This document shows positions 17,101-25,195 of a stretch of DNA of 64,000 nt, piece after piece. The DNA is from Corallococcus sp. AS-1-6. GTDB lineage: Bacteria; Myxococcota; Myxococcia; Myxococcales; Myxococcaceae. The stretch's first letter is position 1. Every line of letters starts with the position of its first letter. Made by a program: the position numbers and the translations under genes. The notes under the pieces were generated by a model. That model saw only the letters and a program-made list of their open reading frames with translations. It was not told the origin of the DNA and did no database searches. The stretch is from assembly GCF_020037015.1 (NCBI RefSeq), contig NZ_JAIQDE010000004.1, positions 1 through 64,000 on the forward strand. The letters run 5' to 3'.

Positions 17101-19316
17101 GTGGGCACGCAGGCGAGCAGCGCCGCCTGTGAGCCCGCGACCTCCGCGAGCGCATCCGGCAATACGGGCGCGACCCCCAGCGCCCGAGCCACCCCGAGCG
17201 CGGCGATGCACAGCGACAGGTCCTCCAGGGGGCGGAGCGCGTCCCGCAGCCCCTGGCGCTCCAGCCACGCGGACTGTGCGAGCCCGCCCAGGCCATAAAG
17301 CACCGCCGCGAGCGCGAAGACGCCCAGGCCCGCCGCGCTGGACGCGAGCCACGGAGTCCCGTCCACCGCCGAGAGCGCGCCGAAGAGCAGCGCGACACCG
17401 CCCAGGTAGTGGAGGCCCCGCCATCTCCACCGCCCCGCGAGGTGGGCCGCGAACGCGATGACCGCACCCGTGTACGCCTGGGGCCAGGGCGCGCTCGTCC
17501 CCTGCGTCCACGTCACCGCGGAGAACGCGGGCATCGTCGCCAGCGAGACGACGACACTCCACGCGAGCATCCGGTTGCGAAGGACGGCGGAGGACGTCAC
17601 GCGCGCCAGGAGCATCAGCCCGGACGCCACCGCCGCGACCCCGAAGCACCACCACGCCGGATCGCCCGGCGCCTGCACGCGAGCGACCAGCGCCCCCGCG
17701 AGCAGCGAGGCCATGACGGCCGGATGCACCAGGGCCCGCCGACGGAACTCCAGCAGGAAGAAGACGAGCGCGGCCAGCACGGGCGCGCAGGCGGATGCGG
17801 TATCCACCCAGGTGTCCTCGCCCGGGAAGGCCGAGAAGGCGCCGAGCGCCCCCGCGAGCGCGCCGCTGGCGACCACCGCGTGCGCCAGCGTCTCGAACAC
17901 CGGGGCCGCGCGGGGATGGGCCGCCCGGACGGAATCCGCGGACGCCCCCGCGGCCACCACCGCGCCCAGCGCCACCGCCCACAGCACGAGCCCCGCGAAC
18001 AGGGGCGCCCCCGGCTCCAGCGCGTCGAAACCGGAGGGAGCGCTCGCCACGCAGAAGACCGCCAGCCAGAGCGCGCCGTAGAGCGCGGCGCCCACGCTGG
18101 TGAACGAAGCAGTACCCGACCGAGCCCGCCACACCGAAGCCGCCAGCGCCACCACGCCCGCGAACGCGCACAGCGCACGCAGCCAGGGCGCGTCGTCCCA
18201 ACCCATCAGCGGCAGCCCCGCCAGGAGCGACGGGAACAGCGCCACCGCGAAGGACGTGGCCGAAGTCCCATGCCACAGCCGCCCCGCGGCCCGGAGCGGA
18301 AGGAGCGCGATGGCGGCGACGCCGAGCGCGGTGGGGATGCCAACGGCGGGCGTCAGGGCCACCAGGGCCGACAGCGCGATGAACACCACCGGCAGCAAGG
18401 CGAGTCCGATACTCGCGAGCACGCGCCCCGCCGACCGGGAGCGCCGCGAAAGGAACGCGCCCAGCCCGATGAAGGCCGCGTGGTAGCCCAGCAGCGCGCC
18501 CGTGACGATGAGCTGCCGGGGAACTCCGCCCAGCGCCCGCCATGCCTCGCGCACGCCCATGAGCGAGCCGCCCAGCACAAGCACCGCGCCGAGGAACCAC
18601 CAGATGTACTCGTTGAGTCGGGGAGGGTTGTCGCCGTCATCGAGCGCGATGACGGCCTCCAGCCCACTGCCTCCCAGAGAGTCCAGGTGCCCCCGGCCGA
18701 ACAACGCCTGACCCGACCCCAGCGCCGACCCCAGATCCTCCTCGCTGGAGGACTCACCGTCCTCCGGAGCCACCACGCTCCGCCGAGCCACCCGTGCACG
18801 CTCCACCCGGGCTGCCTCGTCACCCAGGTCCTCCACACGGGAGGACTCTCCAACGTCCAGCGACGGCACCCGCAGTGCCGCCTGCTGTTCCCGCTCCGCC
18901 CGCGCCGTCTCCTCCAGCGAGTGCGCGAGCGAAGCCAGCCACCCCGGTCGCCACCCGCCCGCGCGACGCAGCGAGTGCGCCACGCCATCCGCCCAGGCCT
19001 CCACGCGCGCCGCGGAGTCGAGCACCGGCTCCTCCGGAACCGGAACCCCCACGGCCTCGGGCGCGGGAACCTCTGGAACGCTCGCGACCGCTTCAGGATG
19101 CGTCGCGAGCGAGGCCTCCAGCCGGTCCGCCGTGGCCGCATCCAGCAACCCGTCGAAGCGCCAGTGCTCGATGCGCCGTCGCATCCGCGCCAGCACGAAG
19201 TCATCCAGGTGCCGCCCGGCGGCGGGCACGAGGGCGGCACCGCACTCCGGGCACAGGGGCCCGGAGTCCGGCACACGCGGTTCCGTACAGGCAGGACAGA
19301 GCATGTGCGTCAGCAT
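14169..19316 (-). CDS. Very large polytopic membrane protein with N-terminal zinc ribbon
   Basis: 1715 residues. The N terminus has a CPAC...CPEC zinc ribbon (about residues 8-25), then a helical piece (HWRFDGLLDAATADRLEASL) like the start of DUF2157 proteins, then an acidic Ser-rich linker to about residue 225. From there to the C terminus run many dozens of hydrophobic segments, rich in Ala, Leu, Val and Gly. No catalytic motif is visible. It most likely sits in the inner membrane. A second ATG 12 nt downstream (19304) is an equally possible start. Such giant multi-helix proteins recur in myxobacterial genomes without a known role. Confidence 0.8.
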   Translation of the reverse strand: MLTHMLCPACTEPRVPDSGPLCPECGAALVPAAGRHLDDFVLARMRRRIEHWRFDGLLDAATADRLEASLATHPEAVASVPEVPAPEAVGVPVPEEPVLDSAARVEAWADGVAHSLRRAGGWRPGWLASLAHSLEETARAEREQQAALRVPSLDVGESSRVEDLGDEAARVERARVARRSVVAPEDGESSSEEDLGSALGSGQALFGRGHLDSLGGSGLEAVIALDDGDNPPRLNEYIWWFLGAVLVLGGSLMGVREAWRALGGVPRQLIVTGALLGYHAAFIGLGAFLSRRSRSAGRVLASIGLALLPVVFIALSALVALTPAVGIPTALGVAAIALLPLRAAGRLWHGTSATSFAVALFPSLLAGLPLMGWDDAPWLRALCAFAGVVALAASVWRARSGTASFTSVGAALYGALWLAVFCVASAPSGFDALEPGAPLFAGLVLWAVALGAVVAAGASADSVRAAHPRAAPVFETLAHAVVASGALAGALGAFSAFPGEDTWVDTASACAPVLAALVFFLLEFRRRALVHPAVMASLLAGALVARVQAPGDPAWWCFGVAAVASGLMLLARVTSSAVLRNRMLAWSVVVSLATMPAFSAVTWTQGTSAPWPQAYTGAVIAFAAHLAGRWRWRGLHYLGGVALLFGALSAVDGTPWLASSAAGLGVFALAAVLYGLGGLAQSAWLERQGLRDALRPLEDLSLCIAALGVARALGVAPVLPDALAEVAGSQAALLACVPTALATAVLLLRVRRDGSRLVGFLAATGLALTVSQGLGTVSDFASARAALVAAGLAFGFTLFAMLRGPGLDRVKGRRLLDVVPLPFGARGRPLFTDGFAGAALVQAVLAVITLVNWVALPDSAGRPVALLAGGLLTAGALLAFVSRGFVAFHLRGSVVTLAVSGGFIALTGVVNRAGRPLPPDVSAWRLPLIGIALWALALVLRRVGPWVAQRLENPRHGPLYHAVPHLGVAVLAVLLLRSAVVVGLPDPSRALGLVPPLLVLGPALLTVLLAASFRSRILAHGGLLLGLPGAALWAAQQSLLGSPLVALRPPDGQWIRATAAHLISPSLSASHPAAWMPPGSTHFLLWQQAFAGIAAAGLVYAVFAVAVARVDAGRAFFRRLLSLGTDDRPGPFLDALSRETLTAVVLVAGAAFFQPGVLAADLVLATGAVLFVGGARGRGRGVVGLGLLLLVHALAHLMPHLEPWPGPTLALLGLGVVVVAPWLAKRRGHDEGRTRLRAHLAVLPYFIAATVYALAVEGHTSSTLAVPVLVWEMISGLTGAWMRSSAFPLTLGLLSAALLVAAFQWRGALAGFIAGLGTMVAGGAVVATGLALLAQARAPWDPTYLPLFTRSGAELALAAAGSALALHIARRMTSRRRSDVAGGMGWGRDLWLVASAALLAAVAVGGQASEDVLPVALAAIGLAVGVSLHAAWREHTGRHVYFVQLAVVGVYALVRGLYAQGLRPEHDALFALSLGFVLVGVTVLARRAGVRPVEQATRRFAALLPIAVALILPGDATGDAALLAGGSGLLYAALGAVERSRMFGAFAAAACNLALLIAALAFGLEGLEVYLAPLGLLLLMMGQLFTSSLPHAARNAVRILGGLLLYVPAAAKLAARMGESADGTYAIVFGAVCLLGVAVGMALRIRAYLALGTLFLLLDVVANLLDAGLRDHRIGFLVMTLTGLTIVTGRVMATLKRQEWDLLLRRVRVQLRGWD

Positions 19317-19570
19317 ACCGGGCCGCCCACACCCGGAGTGTCGTCCCTGATGACACTGTCACCACGAGGCGCCCGGCGCCGTGCTCCAACGCCACGCACG
19401 AAACCCGAGGTCTCGAGTCATCATGGTCATTCTCTTGGATTGTGATTCGGACTGTCAGGGGGGGAAGACAGCCGATGGGGTACGAAGTGGAGACGAATCA
19501 ATTGCTGTCATGGCACCCGCGCCAGCCGGTGCCGCCAATTCACGTGCCATCGGGCTCTGATAATGCCGGT
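19317..19570. other. Gene-free stretch next to the toxin/immunity cassette
   Basis: About 250 bp with no credible gene. Its base composition is less GC-rich than its surroundings, for example around 19430-19510. A small hairpin, CTGTC/GACAG, lies at about 19454-19473. It probably holds the promoter of the large membrane protein gene and the tail of the toxin/immunity operon. Confidence 0.4.
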
Positions 19571-19611
19571 GCTAGGACTTGTTGTTGCGCTCCCGCAACG
19601 CCTTGCACGGG
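19571..19611 (-). repeat. Orphan copy of chaN 3' end (direct repeat, copy 1)
   Basis: Bases 19576-19611 match 20800-20835 at 35 of 36 positions, in the same orientation. Read on the minus strand, this orphan still encodes PCKALRERN-N-KS followed by a TAG stop (19571-19573), mirroring the true end of the ChaN-like gene (PCKALRERN-K-KS, TAG). It begins 3 bp beyond the stop of the SMI1/KNR4 gene, so the toxin/immunity pair lies exactly between the two copies. Confidence 0.9.
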
Positions 19612-19614
19612 CGA

Positions 19615-20076
19615 TCATCTTCCCAGCCAGAAGGTTCGGCCCTGACTGCGAAGGGCCTTGTCCAGGAACTCCCCGAAGCTCGACGCGATGAGGGGTGTCT
19701 CGTCCGGATACGTCTCATGGAAGGCGTCAAGCAGCGGGTACCGGTCGTTCTCTCTCCTTGCCACGTCCACGATCACGAAGTCGGTGTCCTGCATGTCCAC
19801 CAGCGTGAAGTGAGAGGCTGGACCCGCGCTCTCCTGGTCTCGGCCCCGGATGGCGACGCGAGCCCGCTGGATCTCGTCCAGTGGCAGGATGCCGTACTTC
19901 GGATTCGGCATCGGCGCGAAGAGCCCCCCTCCATTGGAGTGCAGGTAGAAGACGCGCATCTCCTCATCCAACCGCCAACCCATGCGTGCCTCGAAGGCAG
20001 CGATCTGCTGGGAACTCGCAGGAGGATTCGGAAAGTGGTGCCGGAAGAACTCGGCCAGCAGGTTGTCCATGTGCAC
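19615..20076 (-). CDS. SMI1/KNR4-family immunity protein (SitI-like)
   Basis: 153 residues, soluble. The pattern AFEARMGWRLDEEMRVFYL, NGGGLF and YGILPLDEI is that of the SMI1/KNR4 (SUKH) superfamily, whose bacterial members are mostly immunity proteins paired with polymorphic toxins. The GTG start has GAGGA 6 nt upstream; an ATG two codons later is the alternative. It follows the lipoprotein toxin gene by 10 bp in the same direction, the usual toxin-then-immunity order. It would bind and neutralise the GHH nuclease in the cytoplasm. Confidence 0.85.
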   Translation of the reverse strand: MHMDNLLAEFFRHHFPNPPASSQQIAAFEARMGWRLDEEMRVFYLHSNGGGLFAPMPNPKYGILPLDEIQRARVAIRGRDQESAGPASHFTLVDMQDTDFVIVDVARRENDRYPLLDAFHETYPDETPLIASSFGEFLDKALRSQGRTFWLGR

Positions 20077-20086
20077 GGGGGAATCC

Positions 20087-20737
20087 TCAGTCCGCGTACG
20101 GACGCTCGAGCCCTGGCGTCAGCCACTTTCCGCCCGGCGCGTAGCAGGCGGGGTACTCGTCGTTGAACGTCTGGTGGATGTCGGCCGGTACGGGGAGGAT
20201 GTTACCCGGAGCGACTGGAGGACCGCCGTGGCCCAGGTCGAAGATGTGGTGTCCGGGGAAGTTCTTCCCTGCGCTCGTCGTGGGCCACGCGCCGAACTCG
20301 GAGGCCCAGTCATCGCGAAACCGGTCCCTCGCGTTGGACCACTGGTCTCGAAGGCGTTGCACGTTGCTGACCTTCGGATAGTCACAGCAGCAGTGGGTGA
20401 TGGCCATGCGGCCGCCGGCCTCCGCTGGCATGAAGAAGTAGCGCCCCTTCCAGTCCCCCTTGATGTCGGCCAGCCACATGCAGCCCATGAGGGGAAGCCC
20501 CTGTGCCGAGCACTTCGACTCGCAGCGGGACAGGAGTGCGGCGCTGCACTGCCAAGGTCCGTAGTAGATGGTCGTGCGCAGTTGTCCTCCGTCAGGCGTC
20601 GTGAGGATGGGGCTGACCCATTTCCCACGCGCCGGACTGTTGGCCCCGCCAACGGTTGCTGAGCCGCAGCCCACGAGGGCGATGAGCGCAGCGGCGCTCG
20701 CGAGACGGTGACCTGTGAGTGCGGTTGTCATGGTCAT
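20087..20737 (-). CDS. Lipoprotein toxin with GHH/HNH-type nuclease domain (SitA-like)
   Basis: 216 residues. A lipoprotein signal peptide ends in the lipobox LVGC (Cys24). A Cys-rich middle part (WQCS, CESKC, MGCMW, HCCCDY) follows. The C-terminal domain carries GHHIFDLGHGG (about 162-172), then N179-x2-P, H188 and N192, the order of residues in GHH-type HNH/endonuclease VII toxins. A lipoprotein with a nuclease domain followed by a SUKH immunity gene is the layout of the myxobacterial SitA/SitI system, in which toxins pass to kin by TraA/B-dependent outer-membrane exchange. Assignment to that system is inference. The start is not certain: ATG codons at 20737 and 20731 are both weakly served by ribosome binding sites. 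Confidence 0.75.
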   Translation of the reverse strand: MTMTTALTGHRLASAAALIALVGCGSATVGGANSPARGKWVSPILTTPDGGQLRTTIYYGPWQCSAALLSRCESKCSAQGLPLMGCMWLADIKGDWKGRYFFMPAEAGGRMAITHCCCDYPKVSNVQRLRDQWSNARDRFRDDWASEFGAWPTTSAGKNFPGHHIFDLGHGGPPVAPGNILPVPADIHQTFNDEYPACYAPGGKWLTPGLERPYAD

Positions 20738-20795
20738 CCATGACAGCTTAGCCAAAGCCGCGAGTTGCGTCGGCGCGGATGGATGCTCCCTTGCT

Positions 20796-21776
20796 CTATG
20801 ACTTCTTGTTGCGCTCCCGCAACGCCTTGCACGGGTCGTCCTCCGGCATGGCCGGCGTGAACCAGACGTAGTCGTAGGGCAGGGAGGTGGCGCCAACGAC
20901 AGCCGCGTAGTCCTGGGGGTTCAGCGCGTCCGGTGACACCTCCAGCAAGGCCACGCTCAAGACCGTGACGTCCTTCACGCGGCGCTCCAGGTGCGCGGGG
21001 ACGCCCCGGTCCTCGCGGACGTGGCCGTTGCCGGCGATGAGGATCGCGCCGTCCCGGGGCACGGTCTCCAGCAGCCGGTCCGCCATCATCGCGTCGCGCG
21101 CCCGCTGCGCCAGCGCCATGGGCTCCAGCATCTGCTGGGGAAGCTGTCCGCAGTGCGAGCGGTCCAATTCCTCGCGGACCGCCTGCGCCTCCGCTTCGGG
21201 CACGGGCGCCTCCAATCCCAGACGCGAGCGCAGGTCGGAGGGGAGCGCCTCCGGTCCCTTCATCACCAGCTCCCGCACCCGCGCTCGGGGCAGGTTGGCG
21301 GCGACGATGGGCAGGCGCGCCTGGAGGCCCGCGGCGAACACGGGCGCGTAGAGGCTGAAGGCGGGCCAGCCGCTGTTCGCCCAATCCACCGCCTTCGCCA
21401 GCCCCTCCACGTCCTCCGGATGGGCCCTCAGCGCCGCGTCCACGGCGGGCTGCTGCGTGACGTCCAGCATCTCGAAGGCGAGCGCGGGCCGCTGCCCGGA
21501 GGCCGTCCTCGCGCGCACCAGCTCCGCCTGGAGCCGGTGGTGGTCCGGGTGGTCGTGCCTTTCACCCAGGAGCACGAAGCGCGCGGGCACCACGGCCGCG
21601 CGCAGGGCGCTCTCGTCCACGAAGCGGCCTGCCGCCACGTCCCAGACGCGGCCCACCAGCGGGTGGTCCCGGTACAGCGTCGTGGCCCACTCCCGCGCGG
21701 GAGGAGGGGAGGGCTGCTGCCTGCTGGCACAGCCAAGGGACAGCGCGAGGACGAGGACGAAAGGGATTCGCGTCAT
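20796..21776 (-). CDS. ChaN-family (haem-binding uptake) lipoprotein
   Basis: 326 residues. The signal peptide ends in the lipobox SLGC (Cys16). LLGERHDHPDHHRLQ (about 69-83) is the signature of the ChaN/Tiki-like erythromycin-esterase-type fold, and AILIAGNGHVREDRGVP near residue 246 is the second family block. Campylobacter ChaN binds haem pairs and is linked to iron uptake; whether this protein binds haem is not shown. It would be lipid-anchored in the envelope. Its last 12 codons are duplicated downstream of the toxin/immunity cassette. Confidence 0.85.
   Translation of the reverse strand: MTRIPFVLVLALSLGCASRQQPSPPPAREWATTLYRDHPLVGRVWDVAAGRFVDESALRAAVVPARFVLLGERHDHPDHHRLQAELVRARTASGQRPALAFEMLDVTQQPAVDAALRAHPEDVEGLAKAVDWANSGWPAFSLYAPVFAAGLQARLPIVAANLPRARVRELVMKGPEALPSDLRSRLGLEAPVPEAEAQAVREELDRSHCGQLPQQMLEPMALAQRARDAMMADRLLETVPRDGAILIAGNGHVREDRGVPAHLERRVKDVTVLSVALLEVSPDALNPQDYAAVVGATSLPYDYVWFTPAMPEDDPCKALRERNKKS
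20800..20835 (-). repeat. 3' end of chaN-like gene (direct repeat, copy 2)
   Basis: This is the functional copy of the 36-bp direct repeat whose partner lies at 19576-19611, 1224 bp away. Here it forms the last codons of the ChaN-like gene. One mismatch changes a Lys codon to an Asn codon in the partner. Confidence 0.9.
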
Positions 21777-22158
21777 CCCGTCATCTCACCCAGACCGCGC
21801 CGCCATTGCCCGTCTGAAAGCGGTGCGACCGCCGCTCCCGGACACAAGGAGGGAGGGCCCCAAGGCCCGGGGGAGCCCCGTCCGCCTCCCTGGAGAACAA
21901 GGGAGGAGGTTCGAGGTCTTCCCCGCTGAGAGAGCCTGCTCGCCAGGCGACGGAAGGGGCCGCCCTCGGAGACTCCAGCGTTGAAGTGGGGAGACCGGCT
22001 GGATACGTCCACATCAGGTCACCTCGTCCACGCGTCCCGCACCCCTCGAGCCTCCCCTGAGCCGTCCGACGAACGAACAGAACGCACCGGGGCTGACCGA
22101 AGTCACCGGGGCCGCGCCGCGTGCGGAGGGCTGGCTGGACACGCTGCGCGGCGGCAGC
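21777..22158. other. Intergenic stretch before the hybrid kinase
   Basis: 382 bp between divergent genes. It should contain promoters for the ChaN gene (leftward) and the histidine kinase gene (rightward). The kinase reading frame stays open back to a stop at 21982-21984, without an ATG or GTG before 22159, so part of this stretch could be translated if a CTG start is used. No clear promoter was recognised. Confidence 0.4.
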
Positions 22159-25110
22159 GTGATGGGGCGGCTCATCCTGGAGCGGGACTGGTCCGGGACG
22201 CCGCTGGGACCCATCGCGTCGTGGCCGTCCGTGCTGCGCACCCTGGTGAGCATGTGTCTGACGACGCGCTTCCCCATGTTCATCTACTGGGGACCGGAGC
22301 GCGTGCAGCTCTACAACGACGCGGGCATCCCCATCATGGGCGCCAAGCACCCGGACCATGCGCTGGGGCCGCTGCGCGACGTCTTCCCGGAGCTGTGGCC
22401 TCAACTGGGGCCCATGTTCGACGAACTGGAGCGCACGAAGCAGGCGAACTGGGCGGAGAGCCATTCGCTGCCCATCCAGCGGGATGGCACCGCCGAGGAG
22501 GCCTACTTCACCTGGTCCTACACGCCGGTGCTGGATGACGACGGCACGGTGGCGGGCTTCTACACGCCGGCCCTGGAGACCACGGGGCAGGTCCTGGGGC
22601 AGCGGCGTCTGCGCACGCTGCACCTGCTCACCCAGCGCGCGGGCGGCGCGGGCTCCGTGGAGGAGGCGTGCCGGGCCGGCCTGGACGTCCTGACGGAGAA
22701 CCCCGCCGACCTGCCCTTCACGTGGCTCTACGTCACGGACGCGCAGGGGACGCGGGCCTCGCTCGTGGGCTCCACCGGCATGGGCGACCGGGGCGCGGAG
22801 GTGCCCGCGCACCTCGGCCTGCGCGCGCCGGAGGACCGGGGGCCCCCGGGAGGGCTGTTGGCTCCGGCGGCGGGGACGCGCCAGGCCCAGCGCGTGGAGG
22901 ACGTGAACGGCTGGCTCGGAGCGCCGCCCTCGGAGCCGCCCCGGCCGGCCCTGGTGCTGCCGCTGCCGCACGCGGAAGGGGACCGGGACCTGGGCTTCCT
23001 GGTGGCGGGCCTGAGCCCCGTGCTGCGGCTGGAGGGCGAGTATCGCGGCTTCCTCGAACTGGTGGCGGGGGCCCTGGCCACGGCGGTCTCCAGCGCCCGC
23101 GCGCAGCAGGAGGCCCGCGCGCGGATGGAGCAGCTCGCGGCGTTGGACCGGGCCAAGACGGCCTTCTTCAGCAACGTGAGCCACGAGTTCCGCACGCCCC
23201 TGACGCTGATGCTCGGGCCCGTGGAGGACGCGCTGGTGGATCCGGCGGAGCCGCTGGGGCCGCGTCAGGCGGAGCGGCTGTCCCTGGTCCAGCGCAACGC
23301 CACCCGGCTGCTCAAGCTGGTCAACACGCTGCTCGACTTCACCCGCACGGAGGCCGGACGCGTGCGCGCGGCCTTCCAGCCCACGGACCTGTCCGCCTTC
23401 ACCGCGGAGCTGGTGAGCCACTTCGAGTCCATCGCGAAGCGCGCCCAGCTCACCCTCACGCTCGACCTGCCGGCGCTGCCGGAGCCCGTCTGGGTGGACC
23501 GTGAGATGTGGGAGAAGATTGTCTTCAACCTGCTCTCCAACGCGATGAAGTTCACCTTCGAGGGCGGCGTCCACGTCCGGCTGCGAACCGAGGGCGGCCA
23601 GGCGCGGCTGACGGTCCGGGACACCGGCAGCGGCATCCCGGAGCAGGAGCTGCCGCACATCTTCGAGCGCTTCCACCGCGTGGAGAACGCCCGCTCGCGC
23701 AGCCACGAGGGCAGCGGCATTGGCCTGAGCCTGGTGCAGGAGCTGGCGAAGCTGCACGGCGGCACCGTGGACGTGACGAGCACGCTGGGGCAGGGCGCGA
23801 CCTTCTGCGTCGCGGTGCCCCTGGGCCACGGCCACCTGCCGCGCGAGCAGCGCGTCCCCGAGGGAAGAGGTCCCGCGCACTCCATCGCGCGGAGCGCGTC
23901 CGCCTACGTCGAGGAGATCCGCGGCTGGATGGGCCCGGCGGGCCCGGAGCTCGGGCCGCGAGCGTCGGAAGCAGCGAAGGCCACCCCGCTCCTGCCACCC
24001 ATGTCCGCGCGGGTGCTGGTGGTGGACGACAACGCGGACCTGCGCACGTACATCACGGGCCTGCTGGACGCGTCCGTGACGGTGGAGACGGCGGAGGACG
24101 GCTTCGCCGCGCTCCAGGCCATCCGCGCGCGCCCGCCCGACCTGGTGTTGAGCGACGTGATGATGCCGCGCCTGGGCGGCTTCGGGCTGCTGCGCGAGCT
24201 GCGCGCGGACCCCCGGCTGCGGGCCATCCCGTTCGTCCTGCTCTCCGCGCGCGCGGGCGAGGAGTCCTCGGTGGAGGGGCTGGAGGCGGGCGCGGATGAC
24301 TACCTGGTGAAGCCCTTCTCCGCGCGCGAGCTGGCGGCGCGGGTGCGCACCCAACTGGAGATGGCGCGGGTGCGCCGCGAGGTGGCGGCGCTGGCGGCGC
24401 GCGAGGCGGTGTTGCAGGAGGCGGTCCGCGCGCGGGACGAGTTCCTGTCGGTGGTGAGCCACGAACTGAAGACGCCGCTGGCGGGCTTCCGCCTCCAGTT
24501 GGATCTCATCGAGCGGAGCCTGGGGTCGGAGGAGCGCGCCCGGTTGGGCGAGCGGCTCCTGTTCACGCGGCGGCAGGTGCACCGGCTGGCCACGGTGGTG
24601 GAGACGCTGCTCGACATGTCCCAGTTGTCCTCGGGGCCGGTGCACCTGGACGTGGAGGACGCGGACCTCTCCGCGCTGGTGACGGAGGAGGTGGCCCAGG
24701 CACGGGAGGAGCTGGGCCGGGAGGGCTGCGAGGTGCGCTTGCGCATCGCGGGCCCGGTGCGGGGCCGGTTCGACCGGGGGCGCCTGGAGCAGGTGGTGCA
24801 GGGCCTGCTGTCCAACGCGCTGAAGTACGGCGCGGGCAAGCCGGTGGAGGTGCGCGTGGAGCAGGCGGGCCCGTGCGCGCGCCTGACGGTGGTGGACCAC
24901 GGCATGGGCGTGCGTCCGGAGGACCGGGAGCGCATCTGGGAGCGCTTCGAGCGCGCGGTGTCCGTGCGCAACTTCGGAGGCCTGGGCCTGGGCTTGTGGA
25001 TCGCCCGTCAGGTGGTGGAGGCCCACGGCGGCACCGTCGGCGTGTCCGAGACGCCAGGGGGCGGCGCCACCTTCACGGTGTCACTGCCCCTGGCGGGACC
25101 GCGCTCCTGA
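22159..25110 (+). CDS. Hybrid sensor histidine kinase, PAS-HK-REC-HK
   Basis: 983 residues from the GTG at 22159, or 982 from the adjacent ATG. The N-terminal PAS-like module (DWSGTPLGPIASWP) and a GAF-like stretch precede the first HisKA/HATPase pair with phospho-acceptor His in SNVSHEFRTPL (about residue 340). A receiver domain (about 614-734) follows with VVDDNADL, acceptor Asp in LVLSDVMMP and the KPF lysine. A second complete kinase then begins with SVVSHELKTPL (about 768) and ends with GLGLGLWIARQ. No transmembrane helix is seen, so it should be cytoplasmic. The start is uncertain because no ribosome binding site is evident. Confidence 0.88.
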   Translation: MMGRLILERDWSGTPLGPIASWPSVLRTLVSMCLTTRFPMFIYWGPERVQLYNDAGIPIMGAKHPDHALGPLRDVFPELWPQLGPMFDELERTKQANWAESHSLPIQRDGTAEEAYFTWSYTPVLDDDGTVAGFYTPALETTGQVLGQRRLRTLHLLTQRAGGAGSVEEACRAGLDVLTENPADLPFTWLYVTDAQGTRASLVGSTGMGDRGAEVPAHLGLRAPEDRGPPGGLLAPAAGTRQAQRVEDVNGWLGAPPSEPPRPALVLPLPHAEGDRDLGFLVAGLSPVLRLEGEYRGFLELVAGALATAVSSARAQQEARARMEQLAALDRAKTAFFSNVSHEFRTPLTLMLGPVEDALVDPAEPLGPRQAERLSLVQRNATRLLKLVNTLLDFTRTEAGRVRAAFQPTDLSAFTAELVSHFESIAKRAQLTLTLDLPALPEPVWVDREMWEKIVFNLLSNAMKFTFEGGVHVRLRTEGGQARLTVRDTGSGIPEQELPHIFERFHRVENARSRSHEGSGIGLSLVQELAKLHGGTVDVTSTLGQGATFCVAVPLGHGHLPREQRVPEGRGPAHSIARSASAYVEEIRGWMGPAGPELGPRASEAAKATPLLPPMSARVLVVDDNADLRTYITGLLDASVTVETAEDGFAALQAIRARPPDLVLSDVMMPRLGGFGLLRELRADPRLRAIPFVLLSARAGEESSVEGLEAGADDYLVKPFSARELAARVRTQLEMARVRREVAALAAREAVLQEAVRARDEFLSVVSHELKTPLAGFRLQLDLIERSLGSEERARLGERLLFTRRQVHRLATVVETLLDMSQLSSGPVHLDVEDADLSALVTEEVAQAREELGREGCEVRLRIAGPVRGRFDRGRLEQVVQGLLSNALKYGAGKPVEVRVEQAGPCARLTVVDHGMGVRPEDRERIWERFERAVSVRNFGGLGLGLWIARQVVEAHGGTVGVSETPGGGATFTVSLPLAGPRS

Positions 25111-25131
25111 TGAGTCATTGCAGTCAGCAGC

Positions 25132-25167
25132 AAGGCCCGCACTCTCCGTTTGGGAGAGGCGGGCCTT
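25132..25167. terminator. Bidirectional intrinsic terminator
   Basis: A hairpin with arms AAGGCCCGC-A-CTCTCC and GGAGAG-GCGGGCCTT around a short loop (one bulged A) lies between the convergent histidine kinase gene and the gene at 25196-25696. The stem begins with AA and ends with TT, but there is no long T-run. Confidence 0.75.
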
Positions 25168-25195
25168 GGATGTCAGGCATTGGCTGTCCAGACGC

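Noticed and set aside
14187-17132. A 981-codon plus-strand frame opposite the large membrane protein
   Set aside because: Low-complexity Arg/Gln/His/Gly translation, no motif; the minus strand shows regular membrane helices.
21781-25026. A 1081-codon open frame on the minus strand opposite the hybrid histidine kinase
   Set aside because: Its translation is His/Arg/Gln-rich low-complexity, typical of the antisense of GC-rich genes; the plus strand encodes well-formed kinase domains.
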